A DNA stretch of 64,000 nt, taken from the NCBI RefSeq assembly GCF_033118175.1, contig NC_083696.1:39975001-40039000 (forward strand), in the 5' to 3' direction. The stretch is from Dama dama. Lineage: Eukaryota; Chordata; Mammalia; Artiodactyla; Cervidae. The position numbers were made by a program, and so were the translations under genes. Within the stretch, counting starts at the first letter, position 1; every line of letters starts with the position of its first letter. The notes under the pieces are model-generated. The model did no database searches. It had not been told where the DNA came from and saw nothing but the letters and a program-made list of their open reading frames with translations. This document shows, one piece after another, positions 54,146 through 64,000 of this stretch.

Positions 54146-54655
54146 ACTTTCACAGGATGTCATACAAGCATATTCTCAGCAATTTATCACAATGTCCAGT
54201 TTAATGTAGGTTGAGTTAAATTTATACAGTCTAAAGAAAAGATTCCCTTTACATGATTATTGATGGAGTCAAAGAAAAAATACTATTAGAGTAGTTTGAG
54301 AATTGTAAAGGAGTCCCTACTATAATATGTATAATGCCGATGCTAGCTTAGCCGGGCTCTCCTGGCCCCTTGAGAGCCGCATAGGCTTAGCTTAAACCTC
54401 CATTCCTGCCCCATCAAAATCCTAACATTCAGTAAGATGGTTACCAATTTCTAGGTGGATTCATCTTATTTTCAATTTCCACATTTGCTATCTCTGTTCT
54501 TCACTGCAGAAGCAAAACTTAAATTCTTGAATTCCTAAAACAAAATAGAGCTTTTCACCCAAAGCATTCATAAGTGTGGTCAACTTCACTGAAAATGAGA
54601 TGATGAGAGACAAAAGTAGGTGTTACACCATAGCAACGTGAAGATTTTCAAATTA
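54146..54655. other. Intergenic sequence, nothing recognised
   Basis: No gene or repeat recognised. Confidence 0.35.
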
Positions 54656-54809
54656 CCCCATAGACTATACAGTCCATAGAATTCTCCAGGCCAGTATACT
54701 GGAGTGGTAGCCGTTCCCTTCTCCAGGGGATCTTTCCAACCCAGGGATCAAACCCAGGTCTCCTGCATTGCAGGTGGATTCTTCACCAGCTGAGCCACCA
54801 GGGAAGCCC
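54656..54809 (-). repeat. Bov-tA SINE variant, partial
   Basis: Antisense 'accccatagactatacagtc' to 'ctgagccaccagggaagccc'. Same variant as 37780. Confidence 0.83.
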
Positions 54810-55395
54810 AATTTAACACTGAAAGTCCCTAATCTTAAATTGTGGGATTTATACTGCTTGTTTCATCGAATGTGGACCCCCCCCCCCCTTTAAACTGCTA
54901 ATTCCTTTTTCCTTTCTCTTTCTTTCCCTCTTTCTGGACCCTCTCCCTGAGAACAGAGTGAGTTCTCTCCCTGTTTCAACCTCAGAACATGGTCACCACT
55001 TCTGTTGTCTTGTCTCATGCCTTCATATATTTTCCCAAACAACGCACATTTTTCTCTAAGAATAATTCTGGTGCCTAGTACTAATAATAATCCATTTGCA
55101 TTACATACAAAATTTATAGTGTTGAGAAAGTCTCAGAAGGAAAATTTAAGACAACTTAAAAAAAAAAGAAAAGAATCTTTTCAAGCAATATTAAAATGGC
55201 TTTAGCTGTACCCTGGGGTAGACAAACTGAATGATAAACTTAGAACTTGTGATTATTTAAGGCTCTGAGCTAGGACGCAAGGAGTCAAAGAGGCTTGAAA
55301 CACAACAGGAAGGCAAAATACCCAGAACGGCCGACACAATACTGATCAAGAGCAAAACTGAAGGACTGACTCTACTTGGCCTCAAGACTTACTGG
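54810..55395. other. Intergenic sequence, nothing recognised
   Basis: A run of 12 C lies at 54877-54888. No gene or repeat recognised. Confidence 0.35.
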
Positions 55396-55399
55396 TGGT

Positions 55400-55599
55400 G
55401 ATGGTTTAGTCTTTAAGTCATGTCCAGCTCTTTTGACCCCATGGGCTGCCACTGTCCATGAGATTTCCCAGGCGAGAATATTGGAGTGGGTTGCCACTTC
55501 CTTTTCCAGGGGATCCTCTCAATACACAGAAGGAACCCGAGACTCTTTCGTCTTCTGCATTGCAGGTGGATTCTTTACTGCTGAACCACCAGGGAAGCA
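55400..55599 (-). repeat. Bov-tA SINE
   Basis: Antisense, 'atggtttagtctttaagtca' to 'ctgaaccaccagggaagc'. Confidence 0.85.
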
Positions 55600-55607
55600 T
55601 AGAAATA

Positions 55608-55875
55608 GATCCCCATAAAGATAACCAAGTAATCTTTGACAAAGAAGCATCAAAGGAAATTCAGTGCAGAAAGGACAGTCTTTTCAAAAATGATGCTGCA
55701 ACAATTAGACATCCATATGCAAAATAAAACGAGAGCATTTAGGCACAGACTTACACTTTTCAGAAAAAATTAACTCAAAATTGATCATAGACCTAAGTAT
55801 AAAAAATGCAATACTAACAACTTCCAAAGAAGCATAAAAGAAAAGCTATGTGACCTTGGGTTTGCAATGAGATTT
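55608..55875 (+). repeat. L1 ORF2 fragment
   Basis: Sense 'ataaccaagtaatctttgac aaag' through 'cataaaagaaaagctatgtg accttgggtttgcaatgaga'. Broken frames. Confidence 0.65.
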
Positions 55876-55914
55876 TCTTTTATTTTTCTAAGAATGATTC
55901 CTTTGCTTTATTTT

Positions 55915-56246
55915 ATTTATTTTTATAATGTATTTTTTGGCTGTGCTGGGTCCTTTTTCGTTGTGTGGGCTTTTCCCTAGCAGCATTGGACGGGGGCTAC
56001 TCTTTGTTGTGGTCCGTGGGCTTCTCACTGCAGTGGCTTCTCTTGTTGCAGAGCATGGACTCTCGGCACTCAGCCTTCAGGAGCTGTGGTTCCCAGGCTC
56101 TAGAGCTGGGAACTCAGGTTCAGTAGTTGTGGCACCTGGGCTTAGCTGCTCCACAGCATGTGGGATCTTCCCAGATCAGGGATCAAACCCAGGTCTTCAC
56201 CACTGGCAGGGAGAGTCTTTACCACTGAGCCACCAGGGAAACCCTA
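55915..56246 (-). repeat. CHR-type SINE, long copy
   Basis: Antisense, 'tttttggctgtgctgggtcc' to 'ctgagccaccagggaaaccc'. About 330 bp. Confidence 0.8.
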
Positions 56247-57280
56247 AAATCAATTTTTATTGTTGTCATTCTAAGATTCTCTAGTGGATTTGCTTTCATT
56301 CACTGAGCAAACATAGATTAAATATCTTCTACTGGTTGGGTGCCGTGTTAGACATTTAATCTGCACTCATTCATCCATGACATTTTACCAGGTTTGAGGT
56401 CGCGGGTGTAGCCCATGGCCATGGAACAGCACGAAGCTAAGTGGAGCACAATGAAAAGGACCCGTGCTTCGTCCTTGTTACTGTGATTCCACCCAGCTGT
56501 GCCAGCCAGGCAGAACCAGGAGATTCTGGAAGTACTTCAGCCATATACACTCTGAAGGGTTCTTATGGGACTCTCAGTGTTTGGGAAAGAAAACCAAGCA
56601 ATCATCCCTGGTTTGGTCCTTAAACCAAGACAAAACAGCAAAAGAAGGTGGGAGCCATAGGCTCCCAGGAAATGTTACATTTACAAGGCCCCAGCACCTC
56701 CCACGGACTCAGAGATGCCCATTACCCCATCAGAGCAAAGGAGCAAAGAATAGACAATGCAATCTGTCATCTCTGGCAAAGGACCTTGGCAGGGCTGTGC
56801 TCCACTTTCAACACACTTGTGCCTCCTTTGAAAAAGTGCAGCGCCTGTTAAGAGCTCTAAGCTCCCACCACCCAGGTCCTTTTAATGCTGGACTGTTCTC
56901 CAGCTTGACTGGACAGCAACAGAGTAACAAACACAACTGCTAACCCCCTCTCTTCAGGAGAGCAAGGGTTCCAGCTGACAGCATCAATCCGGCAACTGCT
57001 ACTGTTTTGCTATTTTCAAACCAGCTCCTGCTGCAGATGGTCAAGCAGAAGGGCTCTCTGCTGCCCTCTTCTCCCCTAAGAAGTAATTTCCCAGGACAGG
57101 GAACCTCCCCTGGGCACTGGGAAAGAAGTGTGGGCTCTCTGCATGGTTCACATCTGATTTCCTCTGCTCTTGCGTTCAGAACACAGCACCTGAAAGGGGG
57201 AAACCAAGGGATGCTGATCCTGTCTGGGAGACTTTAGCTCAAATATTTTCATGGCACTACATGCCCAAGGTCTAAATTGA
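56247..57280. other. Intergenic sequence, weak old repeat only
   Basis: 56295-56400 loosely resembles an old L2-type tail ('cattcactgagcaaacatag'). A 159-codon plus-strand frame at 56464-56943 shows no known domain. Confidence 0.3.
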
Positions 57281-57445
57281 ATAGGAAAGGGGACAGTAGA
57301 GGATGAGATGGTTGAATGACATCACCGACTCAATGGGCATGAATTTAAGCAAACTCCGGGAGATGGCGAAGGACAGGGAGGCCTGGCGTGCTGCAGTCCA
57401 TGGGGTTGCAAAGAGTTAGACACGACTGAACGACTGAACAACAAC
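57281..57445 (+). repeat. BovB 3' tip
   Basis: Sense 'aaaggggacagtagaggatg' to 'ttagacacgactgaacgact', with an (AAC) tail. Confidence 0.8.
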
Positions 57446-58268
57446 CATGGGCACTTAGATTTGAGATGTATAGAGAGAGAGAGACAGGAAAGGGAGATGT
57501 GAGAAATAAATTTGGAGGTTTATGGTTTGCTTGGGGAAATACAAATATTCTGAGAGCTCTTACTTTCCCGTCAGAGCAAATGCAACACGAAGTCCTCAGA
57601 TGCAAAGAAACAGGAAAACAAAGCTACATGCCCTAGGAGGAAAGGGTTGGCTCCTCCACCCTTTGTCAGCTGCTTCTTGGTAAGGTCAGTACAAGGAGAA
57701 ATCAGCTACTGAATACAAGGCAACAATCTACAAACCTGGTCTTCCAAACCACTCTCTGTTAGTGTCAGAATGGTATTTATAATCTTCCTTCCAGACTTGA
57801 AATGCAGCAGCCCAAGCAATGGGGCCACTGGGAGTGCTTCCTGGGCATGGTTTCTTTGTAGTAACTGTTGCCAAATCCTAGGTGTGGAGGAGGCCCCATG
57901 GGAGTTTCATAGAAGAGCTCTGTGCTAGCGGGGAGTCTGGGGTGTTCCACACTACTCCCTTATTATTAAGTTCTTCAGCCAACACCCGTTCGCCTTACTT
58001 AGGTTTCAACTCCAACCCAAGTACCTATGGAACTTTTCATCTACACCAACAGAAAACAAATCCCTGGGCTCTGCTCTTCTGAAATCTTAAATCTTAAATT
58101 TTAAAATTTAAATCTTCTGGAATTGATGTGAATACTGAGTGCCTGGCTTTTAAAGACATTAATCCCAAGGTAGCCTGATACTATTAATTAGAATTTAGAA
58201 GATCATTTTATATTATTTGTCTTCATATAAATCCCTGTTTTCAGCCTCCCAGTTTCTATGAAAACGTC
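57446..58268. other. Intergenic sequence, nothing recognised
   Basis: (GA)n run at about 57474-57484. No gene recognised. Confidence 0.35.
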
Positions 58269-58490
58269 ACTTCCCACGTGGCGTTAGTGGTAAAGAACCT
58301 GCCTGGCAATGCAGGAGGTATAACAGGTGAAGTTTCGATCCCTGGGTCAGGAAGATCCCCTGGAGGAGGAACGGGCAACCCACTCCAGTATTCTTGCCTG
58401 GAGAATCCCATGGACAGAGGAGCCTGGTGGGCTATGATCCATGGGCTTGCAAAGAGTCAGACACAACTGAAGCAACTAAGCATGAATGCA
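58269..58490 (+). repeat. Bov-tA SINE
   Basis: Sense, 'acttcccacgtggcgttagt' to 'gacacaactgaagcaactaa'. Confidence 0.87.
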
Positions 58491-58504
58491 TATACTTAAT
58501 GAGA

Positions 58505-58645
58505 TGGTATTATCATCATCATTATTATCATTATTATTGCTATTTAACAGAGAGAAACTGAGGCTTAGCGGAGCTGAGACTTGGCTAGAGTTATACAGCA
58601 AATCAAGGTTGAGGCCAAGCCTGAAATTCTGAGTTTCTAACTCTG
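58505..58645 (-). repeat. MIR fragment with a TAT/CAT simple repeat
   Basis: Antisense 'aacagagagaaactgaggct tagcggagctg' to 'gaggccaagcctgaaattct', preceded by a (TAT/CAT)n tract at about 58507-58543. Confidence 0.6.
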
Positions 58646-59018
58646 AGTATATCAAGTAACTATATACAGAAAACCCAACCTGCGCCTTTGTGAAATGATA
58701 CCAAAGCTTTATAACACAATGCCCTTTACTCCTTTTCCAAAATATCTGCTTTCTTAACTAAGTGTATTCCAAGCTGATGACCATGTGTTAGGGATACTGT
58801 AAGGAGATTCCTGCATTGGGTAGAATACAGCTTAAGCAATTAAGTCTCCTCTAACTATAGGACTCTGCAGCAGCATGTAAACTGACAAGCAGGACAAAGT
58901 AAGGCATTGAGCGCTCCCCGTTATTAGGAATACATCCGGCTATTTGAGAAGTGGTTCTGAACTTGTGCTTACAGGATTGAGATTTACAGCAGCATTCAAA
59001 GCAACCAAGAATCCACTG

Positions 59019-59087
59019 TTGTGAACCAACCAGTCTGTACGCTGAAGAAATAATGTTTCCTGACTATGTGGATGATATTGCTATTAA
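59019..59087. repeat. Direct repeat, left copy, flanking a Bov-tA
   Basis: About 69 bp from 'ttgtgaaccaaccagtctgt' to 'gatattgctattaat'. Repeated on the other side of the SINE at 59249-59318, at about 80 percent identity by eye. Confidence 0.85.
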
Positions 59088-59248
59088 TGGGCTTCCCTGG
59101 TGGCTCAGAAGGTAAAGAATTTGCCTGCAATGCAAGAGACTTGGGTTTGATCCCTGGGTGGGGAAGATCCCCCAGAGAAGGGAATGGCGATCCACTCCAA
59201 TATTCTTACCTGGAGAATTCCATGGACTGAGGAGCTTGTCAGGCTACA
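59088..59248 (+). repeat. Bov-tA SINE, 3' truncated, between long direct repeats
   Basis: Sense head 'gggcttccctggtggctcag' is intact. The copy stops at 'gaggagcttgtcaggctaca', so the last 40 bp or so, including 'gtcggacacgac', are missing. Loss of the 3' end is unusual for target-primed SINE insertion. Confidence 0.87.
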
Positions 59249-59318
59249 TTGTGAACCAGTCAGTCTGTACACTGAAGAAATAATTTTTCTTGATCATGTA
59301 GATGTCATTGTTATTACT
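59249..59318. repeat. Direct repeat, right copy, flanking a Bov-tA
   Basis: 'ttgtgaaccagtcagtctgt' to 'gtcattgttattact', partner of 59019-59087. Confidence 0.85.
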
Positions 59319-60920
59319 AATACAATTTATTAAAAATTTGAGTGAAAAACAAAAAATCACATGAACATCTTAATAAATGCAGAAAAGGCATTTTTTAAAA
59401 ATCAACACCGTTTCATGATAAAAACACTGAACAACTAGGAATAGAAGGGAACTTCCTCAACCTGATAAGAAGCATGAGCAAAAAACACAGAGCTAAGACC
59501 ACACTTATGGTGAAAGAGTGAATGCTTTTCCATTAAGATCAAGAATAAGACAAAGATATCTGTTCTCAGTACTTCTCTTCAACATTGCATTGGGGGTCCC
59601 ACACAGGACAACAAGATAAGAAAAAGAAATAAAAGTTGTCCAGTTTGGAAAAGAAGTATTAATATAACTATCTCTATTGTGAATAATATTATCTTATATA
59701 TAGAAAAGTCTAAGGAATACACTAAAAAGTATTAAAACTAATAAATTCAACGATGTTGCAGGAAAAAAATCAATATATAAAAATCAATTGTATTTCTATA
59801 TACTTACAATGAACAATCCAAAAAATAAAATTTCAGAGACAATTCCATTACAATAACATCAAAAAGAATTAAACTGCTAAGGAATAAATTTAACAAAGGA
59901 AGTGCAAATTTATACTCTGAAAACTTTAAAACATTGTTGAAAGAAATTAAAGGAAATTTAAATAAATAGAGAAACATCCCATGTTCACAGATCAGAAGAT
60001 TTAACCTTGTTAGGATGGCAATGCTTCCCAAATTAATCTACAGATTTAAAGCAATCCCTATAAGAATCCTATCTGACTCTTTGTAGAAAATGGCAGGCTG
60101 ATTCCAAAATTCATATGGAATTGCAAGAGACCATCAAGAGTCCAAACAGTCTTGGAAAAAAAGAACAAAGTAGGAAGACTCACACTTCTCAATTTCAAAA
60201 CTCACCACAAAGCAATGTAATCAAGACAATATGGTACTGGCATGAAAATAGACACATAGACCAATAGAACGGAATTGAGAGTCCAGAAATCAATCCATAC
60301 ATCTCTGCTCCACTGATTTTTGACAAGGGTACCAAGACCATTCAATGAGCAAAGAACAGTCTTTTCAACAATTGGTGCTAGACAACTGAGTAGCCGCATG
60401 CAAAAGAATGAGATCAGACCCTTAATCATAAACATAATTAACACAAAATGGAGCAAAAATATAATGTAAGAACTAAAACTATAAAATTCTTAAAAGAAAA
60501 CATAAGGGGAAATCTTCATGACCTTGCATTTAGCATGGAGTTCTTAGATATGACATACAAAAAACACAAGCAGCAAAGAAAAAAGTAGATATATTGGGCC
60601 TCATCAAAAATAAAAGCTATTGGGCTTCACAGGACAACACCAAGAAGGTGAAAAGGCAATTCACATAATAGGAGGAAATATTTGAAAATATAGTTCATAT
60701 TTCATATATAAAAGACTTTTATCCAGACAATTAAAAATTCTTATGATTCAGTAATAAAAAGATGAAACCCTAATTTTTTAAGTAGGCAAAAGATCTATTA
60801 ACAAATAGACTTGTCAATGGAAGGTATAAGACCAGCCACCAAGAGATGCTTGACCTCCTTAGTCATCAGGAGAATATAAATCGAAACTACAATGGAATCT
60901 CTTCGTATCCACTCTGCGTA

Positions 60921-61127
60921 TGTCTGTTAGTCGCTCAGTCTTGTCCAACTCTTTGTGCTCCCATGGACTATAACCCCCCCAGGCTCCTCTGTCCATGGGA
61001 TTTCCCAGGCAAGAATACTGAAGTGGATTACCATTTCCTCCTCCAGGAATCTTCCCGACCCAGGGGTCAACCTGCATCTCCTGCATTGGCAGGTGGAGTC
61101 TTTACCACTGAGCTGCCTGAGAGGCCC
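60921..61127 (-). repeat. Bov-tA SINE inserted in L1
   Basis: Antisense, 'tgtctgttagtcgctcagtc' to 'gagctgcctgagaggccctc'. Confidence 0.88.
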
Positions 61128-61849
61128 TCAGATAATAATAAATGTTGACAAAAATGTGGAAAAACCAGAACCCTCACTCACTGCTGGTGGGAAACTAAAA
61201 TGGTGCAGACACTTTCTAGAGCAATCTGACAGTTCCTCAAATGATTAAACACAACATTACCATATGATCCAATAATTCTATTCCTAATTGTATACCCAAG
61301 AGAAATGAAAGCAAATGTCCAAACAAAAACTTATTCACAAATGTTTAGAGAAGTATTGTTAATAATAGCCAAAGTATGGAAACAGCCCAAATGTCCATCA
61401 GCTGGTGAAAGCAAAAACAAAGTGTGATGTGTCCATCAATACACCATCCTTATACAACCGTGAAAAGGGAAGGAATCGCTGATTTATGCTATAACATGGA
61501 TGAACATTAAAGACATCGTGCTAATTGAAAGAAACCAATCACAAGTTATCTGTTATATTATTCTACTCACATGAAATATTGAGAATAGGGAAATCTAGAG
61601 AGACAAAAAGTAGGTTAGTAGTTGCCCAGGCCTGGGGGAAAACAATGGGGAGATGAAAGGGTGATGACTAAAGGGTATGGGATTTCTTTTAGAGGTGATG
61701 AAAATGTTCTAAAGTTGACTGTGGTTACAGTTACACATATCTGTGAATATAATAAAAAGACACTGAATTTTTTTAAGAAGATTTTTTTGATGTGGACCAT
61801 TTTTAAAGTCTTTTTTGAATTTGTTACCATATTGCATCTGTTTTTCTTT

Positions 61850-61966
61850 GTTTTGTTTTTTTGACCATGAGGTTTGTAGGCTCTTAGCTCCCCCACCAGG
61901 GTTGGAACCCACACGCTCTGCATTGGAAGGTGGAGTCTTAACCATTGGACCACCAGGAAAGTCCCT
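61850..61966 (-). repeat. CHR-type SINE inserted in L1 3' UTR
   Basis: Antisense, 'gaccatgaggtttgtaggct' to 'ttggaccaccaggaaagtcc'. Confidence 0.78.
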
Positions 61967-62584
61967 AAATTTCATACTTTAAATTGGCAAATCCTATAGT
62001 GTGTGAATTATATCTCAGTAAAGCTGTTAAAAAGAGACAAACTGGAGTAGCCTTTGTATTATGTATTTTCTCGATTGATAGATCCTAAAATATACCCATC
62101 ATCATATGAGGATCCATCCGTGGAATTTTTAAATATTGAAAGGGCATTTTTCCCTTACAAGTCATAAAATAATTGATAAATATAACTTTATCAAACTGAA
62201 ACATCTGCTGATCAAAAGACTTTATCAAGAAATGAAAAGACAAGCTACACACTGGGAGACAATATTTGGAATACATATATCTCACAGAGGACACATACCT
62301 AAAATATACTGACTTCACAGCTTACATAAGACGGCAACTCAACTTAAAATGGGCAAAAATGTGAACAGACAGTTCACAAAGATGTTATGCAAATGGCCTA
62401 CAAACTCATGAAAAGATGCTCAACATTACTTGTCATCATCAGATAAATGCAAATTGAAACCTCTGCAGCCCCACTAGTGTTGGTGAGGATGTGGAATAAC
62501 AAGAATTCTCTTGGTGAGAATGTAAAATGGTATGATTACTGTGGAAAATTTGGTGGTTTCTTATGAAGTCAAATATACACTTAT

Positions 62585-62836
62585 CATGCTGCTGCTACTG
62601 CTAAGTCACTTCAGTCGTGTCCAACTCTGTGCGACCCCATCCCTGGGATTCTCCAGGCAAGAACACTGGAGTGGGTTGCCATTTCCTTCTCCAATGCATA
62701 AAAGTGAAAAGTGAAAGTGAAGTTGCTCAGTCATGTCTGACTCTTCGCGACCCCATGGACTGCAGCCTACCAGGCTCCTCCGTCCATGGGATTTTCCAGG
62801 CAAGAGTACTGGAGTGGGGGTGCCATTGCCTTCTCT
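62585..62836 (-). repeat. Composite Bov-tA (tA2-like) SINE in L1
   Basis: Antisense composite. A first unit (62585-62699) lacks its middle, and a second (62700-62836) begins 'aaaagtgaaaagtgaaagtg aag'. A (GCT)n-like 'ctgctgctactgctaagtca' end precedes. Confidence 0.83.
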
Positions 62837-63308
62837 GAAGCAGCAATTCCACTCTTAGGCATCTACAAGAGATACATGAAAATATATGTTTAACCCAAGA
62901 CTTGTATATCAAAGTTCATAGCAGTTTTATTCATAATAGGAAATAAAGAAAAACCCAGAAGTCCATCAATAGACAACTGAATAAATAAATGTGATACAGC
63001 CTCACAATGGAGAGTATTCAGCCTTAAAAAGGAAAGAATTACTGTTGATTCAAGTAACAACATGGACGAATATCATAAACATCACACCAAGTGAAAGAAG
63101 TCAGACACAAAAAAGTACATGCTATATATCAACTTCTAGAAAAGGTAAGTCTAACCCATTAAATGACAAAAGTCAGACCATGGAGCCTGAGGCTAGAGGT
63201 GATGGTAGAGTGGCTAGGAAAGAGCACAATGGAACTTCATGAGGTTTTAGAGACATCTAGATTGTGGCAGTCTGGTTACATGAGTGGATTAATCGTTAAT
63301 ACTTACTG

Positions 63309-63469
63309 AACTGCAAGAGACCCAGGTTCAATCCCTGGCTTGGGAAGATCCCCTGGAGAAGGAAATGGCTACCCACTCTAGTATTCTTGCCTGGAGAATT
63401 CTACAGACAGAGGAACCTAGTGGGCTACAGTTCATGAAGTCACAAAGAATTAGATATGACTGAGCGAAG
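63309..63469 (+). repeat. Bov-tA SINE, 5' truncated
   Basis: Sense 'actgcaagagacccaggttc' to 'ttagatatgactgagcgaag'; the head is missing. Confidence 0.85.
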
Positions 63470-63911
63470 ATGCATTGTTGAACTGTACATTTTAAATTGG
63501 TACATTTCATGGGGAGGGGTGGATGAATATGTGGAGCCAGAAGATTTTTAGGGCAATGAAGCTACTCTGTATGCTGTTATAATGGTAGATACATATCGTT
63601 ATACATTTGCCCAAACCAATAGAAGGTCCATCACCAAGGGTTGATCCTAATGTAAAGTATGGACATTGAGTAACCGTGATATGTCAATGGAGGTTCATTG
63701 ATTGTAACAGATGCACTACTCTGGTGGGAGTTGTTCACAATAGAAGAGGCTATGCATGAGTACGGACATGGGGTATGTAAGAAATCTCTGTACTTCGCAT
63801 GCAATTTTGCTGTGAACTTAAAATTGCTCTGAAAATTAGTCTAGTAAAATTTTTAATGGGTACTTTTTTATTGCAAACAAAGTATACTTCAATACAGTTG
63901 ACCATTTGAAC

Positions 63912-64000
63912 AGCTGGTACAGTGAATAGAAATCCACTTGCCAATGTAGGGGACACAAGTTTGATCCCTGGTCCAGGAAGATTCCACCTGTCAAGGATTA
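63912..64000 (+). repeat. CHR-type SINE, cut by the window end
   Basis: 'gctggtacagtgaatagaaa tccacttgccaatgtagggg ac' to 'tttgatccctggtccaggaa', running off the window. Confidence 0.6.

Larger units (their letters stand above)
59320..62035 (+). repeat. Old L1, ORF2 RT end to 3' UTR
   Basis: Sense L1 with broken frames. The conceptual text includes NILINAEKAF and KTLNN..EWKGTS-like RT pieces, then 'tatggaattgcaagagacca', 'ttaccatatgatccaataat tc', 'ggatgaacattaaagacatc' and the 3' UTR 'ctaaagttgactgtggttac'. It ends 'tatatctcagtaaagctgtt'. A Bov-tA (60921-61127) and a CHR SINE (61850-61966) interrupt it. Confidence 0.78.
62085..63910 (+). repeat. Second old L1, ORF2 end and 3' UTR
   Basis: Sense L1, 'aacatctgctgatcaaaaga', 'gacaagctacacactgggag', 'ccactagtgttggtgaggat', 'agaaaaacccagaagtccat' and 'gtacattttaaattggtaca'. 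It repeats the order of the copy before it, so this is a tandem pair of independent L1 insertions. SINEs lie at 62585-62836 and 63309-63469. Confidence 0.72.

Noticed and set aside
56464..56943. 159-codon plus-strand frame as a gene
   Set aside because: No known motif and no promoter or splice context; length is within chance expectation for this amount of sequence.

Overview
The window is nuclear DNA of a ruminant (Pecora, probably Bovidae). Three kinds of evidence support this. Two intron-containing NK-class homeobox genes lie in the order known for the mammalian NKX2-6/NKX3-1 pair. BovB (RTE-type) LINEs occur with an antisense-readable reverse transcriptase. Dozens of Bov-tA and CHR-type tRNA-derived SINEs, which are restricted to ruminants or cetartiodactyls, fill the rest. 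Species cannot be fixed from the sequence alone. There are no operons, CRISPR arrays or prokaryotic features.

Layout. NKX2-6 starts 12 bp inside the window: exon 1 at 13-289, a 3.5 kb intron, and exon 2 at 3819-4444 with homeodomain and NK2-specific domain. It encodes a 300-residue protein. A 3.1 kb repeat-poor block follows (about 4870-8020, with only a 53 bp mariner remnant and a possible MIR). From 8 to 36 kb is an intergenic desert built of BovB, L1, Bov-tA, CHR and MIR copies with short single-copy islands. NKX3-1 follows on the same strand. It has a CCAAT-CCAAT-TATA promoter at 36199-36267, exon 1 at 36369-36681, an intron of 2.3 kb with five repeat insertions, and exon 2 at 38971-39389. 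Its 3' UTR of about 2.5 kb is free of young repeats and ends at polyadenylation signals near 41.73 and 41.87 kb. The protein has 243 residues. From 42 to 64 kb no gene was recognised; the last 5 kb is two decayed L1 copies in the same orientation, with SINEs inserted in them.

Both proteins are sequence-specific DNA-binding transcription factors with an N-terminal TN/EH1-type repressor motif and a homeodomain carrying Tyr54, the NK2/NK3 signature. By family knowledge NKX2-6 acts in pharyngeal and cardiac outflow-tract development and NKX3-1 in prostate and other epithelia. They are tandem paralogues, not an operon.

The most interesting structures outside the genes are: (i) a near full-length BovB at 16441-19659 whose 5' half is inverted, with a 48 bp inverted overlap at the junction, the expected product of twin priming, plus two small L1 copies with the same architecture; (ii) two Bov-tA SINEs lying between imperfect direct repeats of about 64-70 bp, far longer than normal target-site duplications; (iii) a tRNA-Asp(GTC)-like sequence directly abutting a Bov-tA, with its acceptor and anticodon stems still fully paired; (iv) a perfect 14 bp inverted repeat (stem of 17 bp counting G-U pairs) in the NKX3-1 3' UTR; (v) an out-of-frame ATG in a strong Kozak context just inside NKX3-1 exon 1; and (vi) a 464 bp non-autonomous DNA transposon with TIRs and TA duplications. 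I found no clearly new biological system. Repeat family names were assigned by reading and recall, not by a database search.
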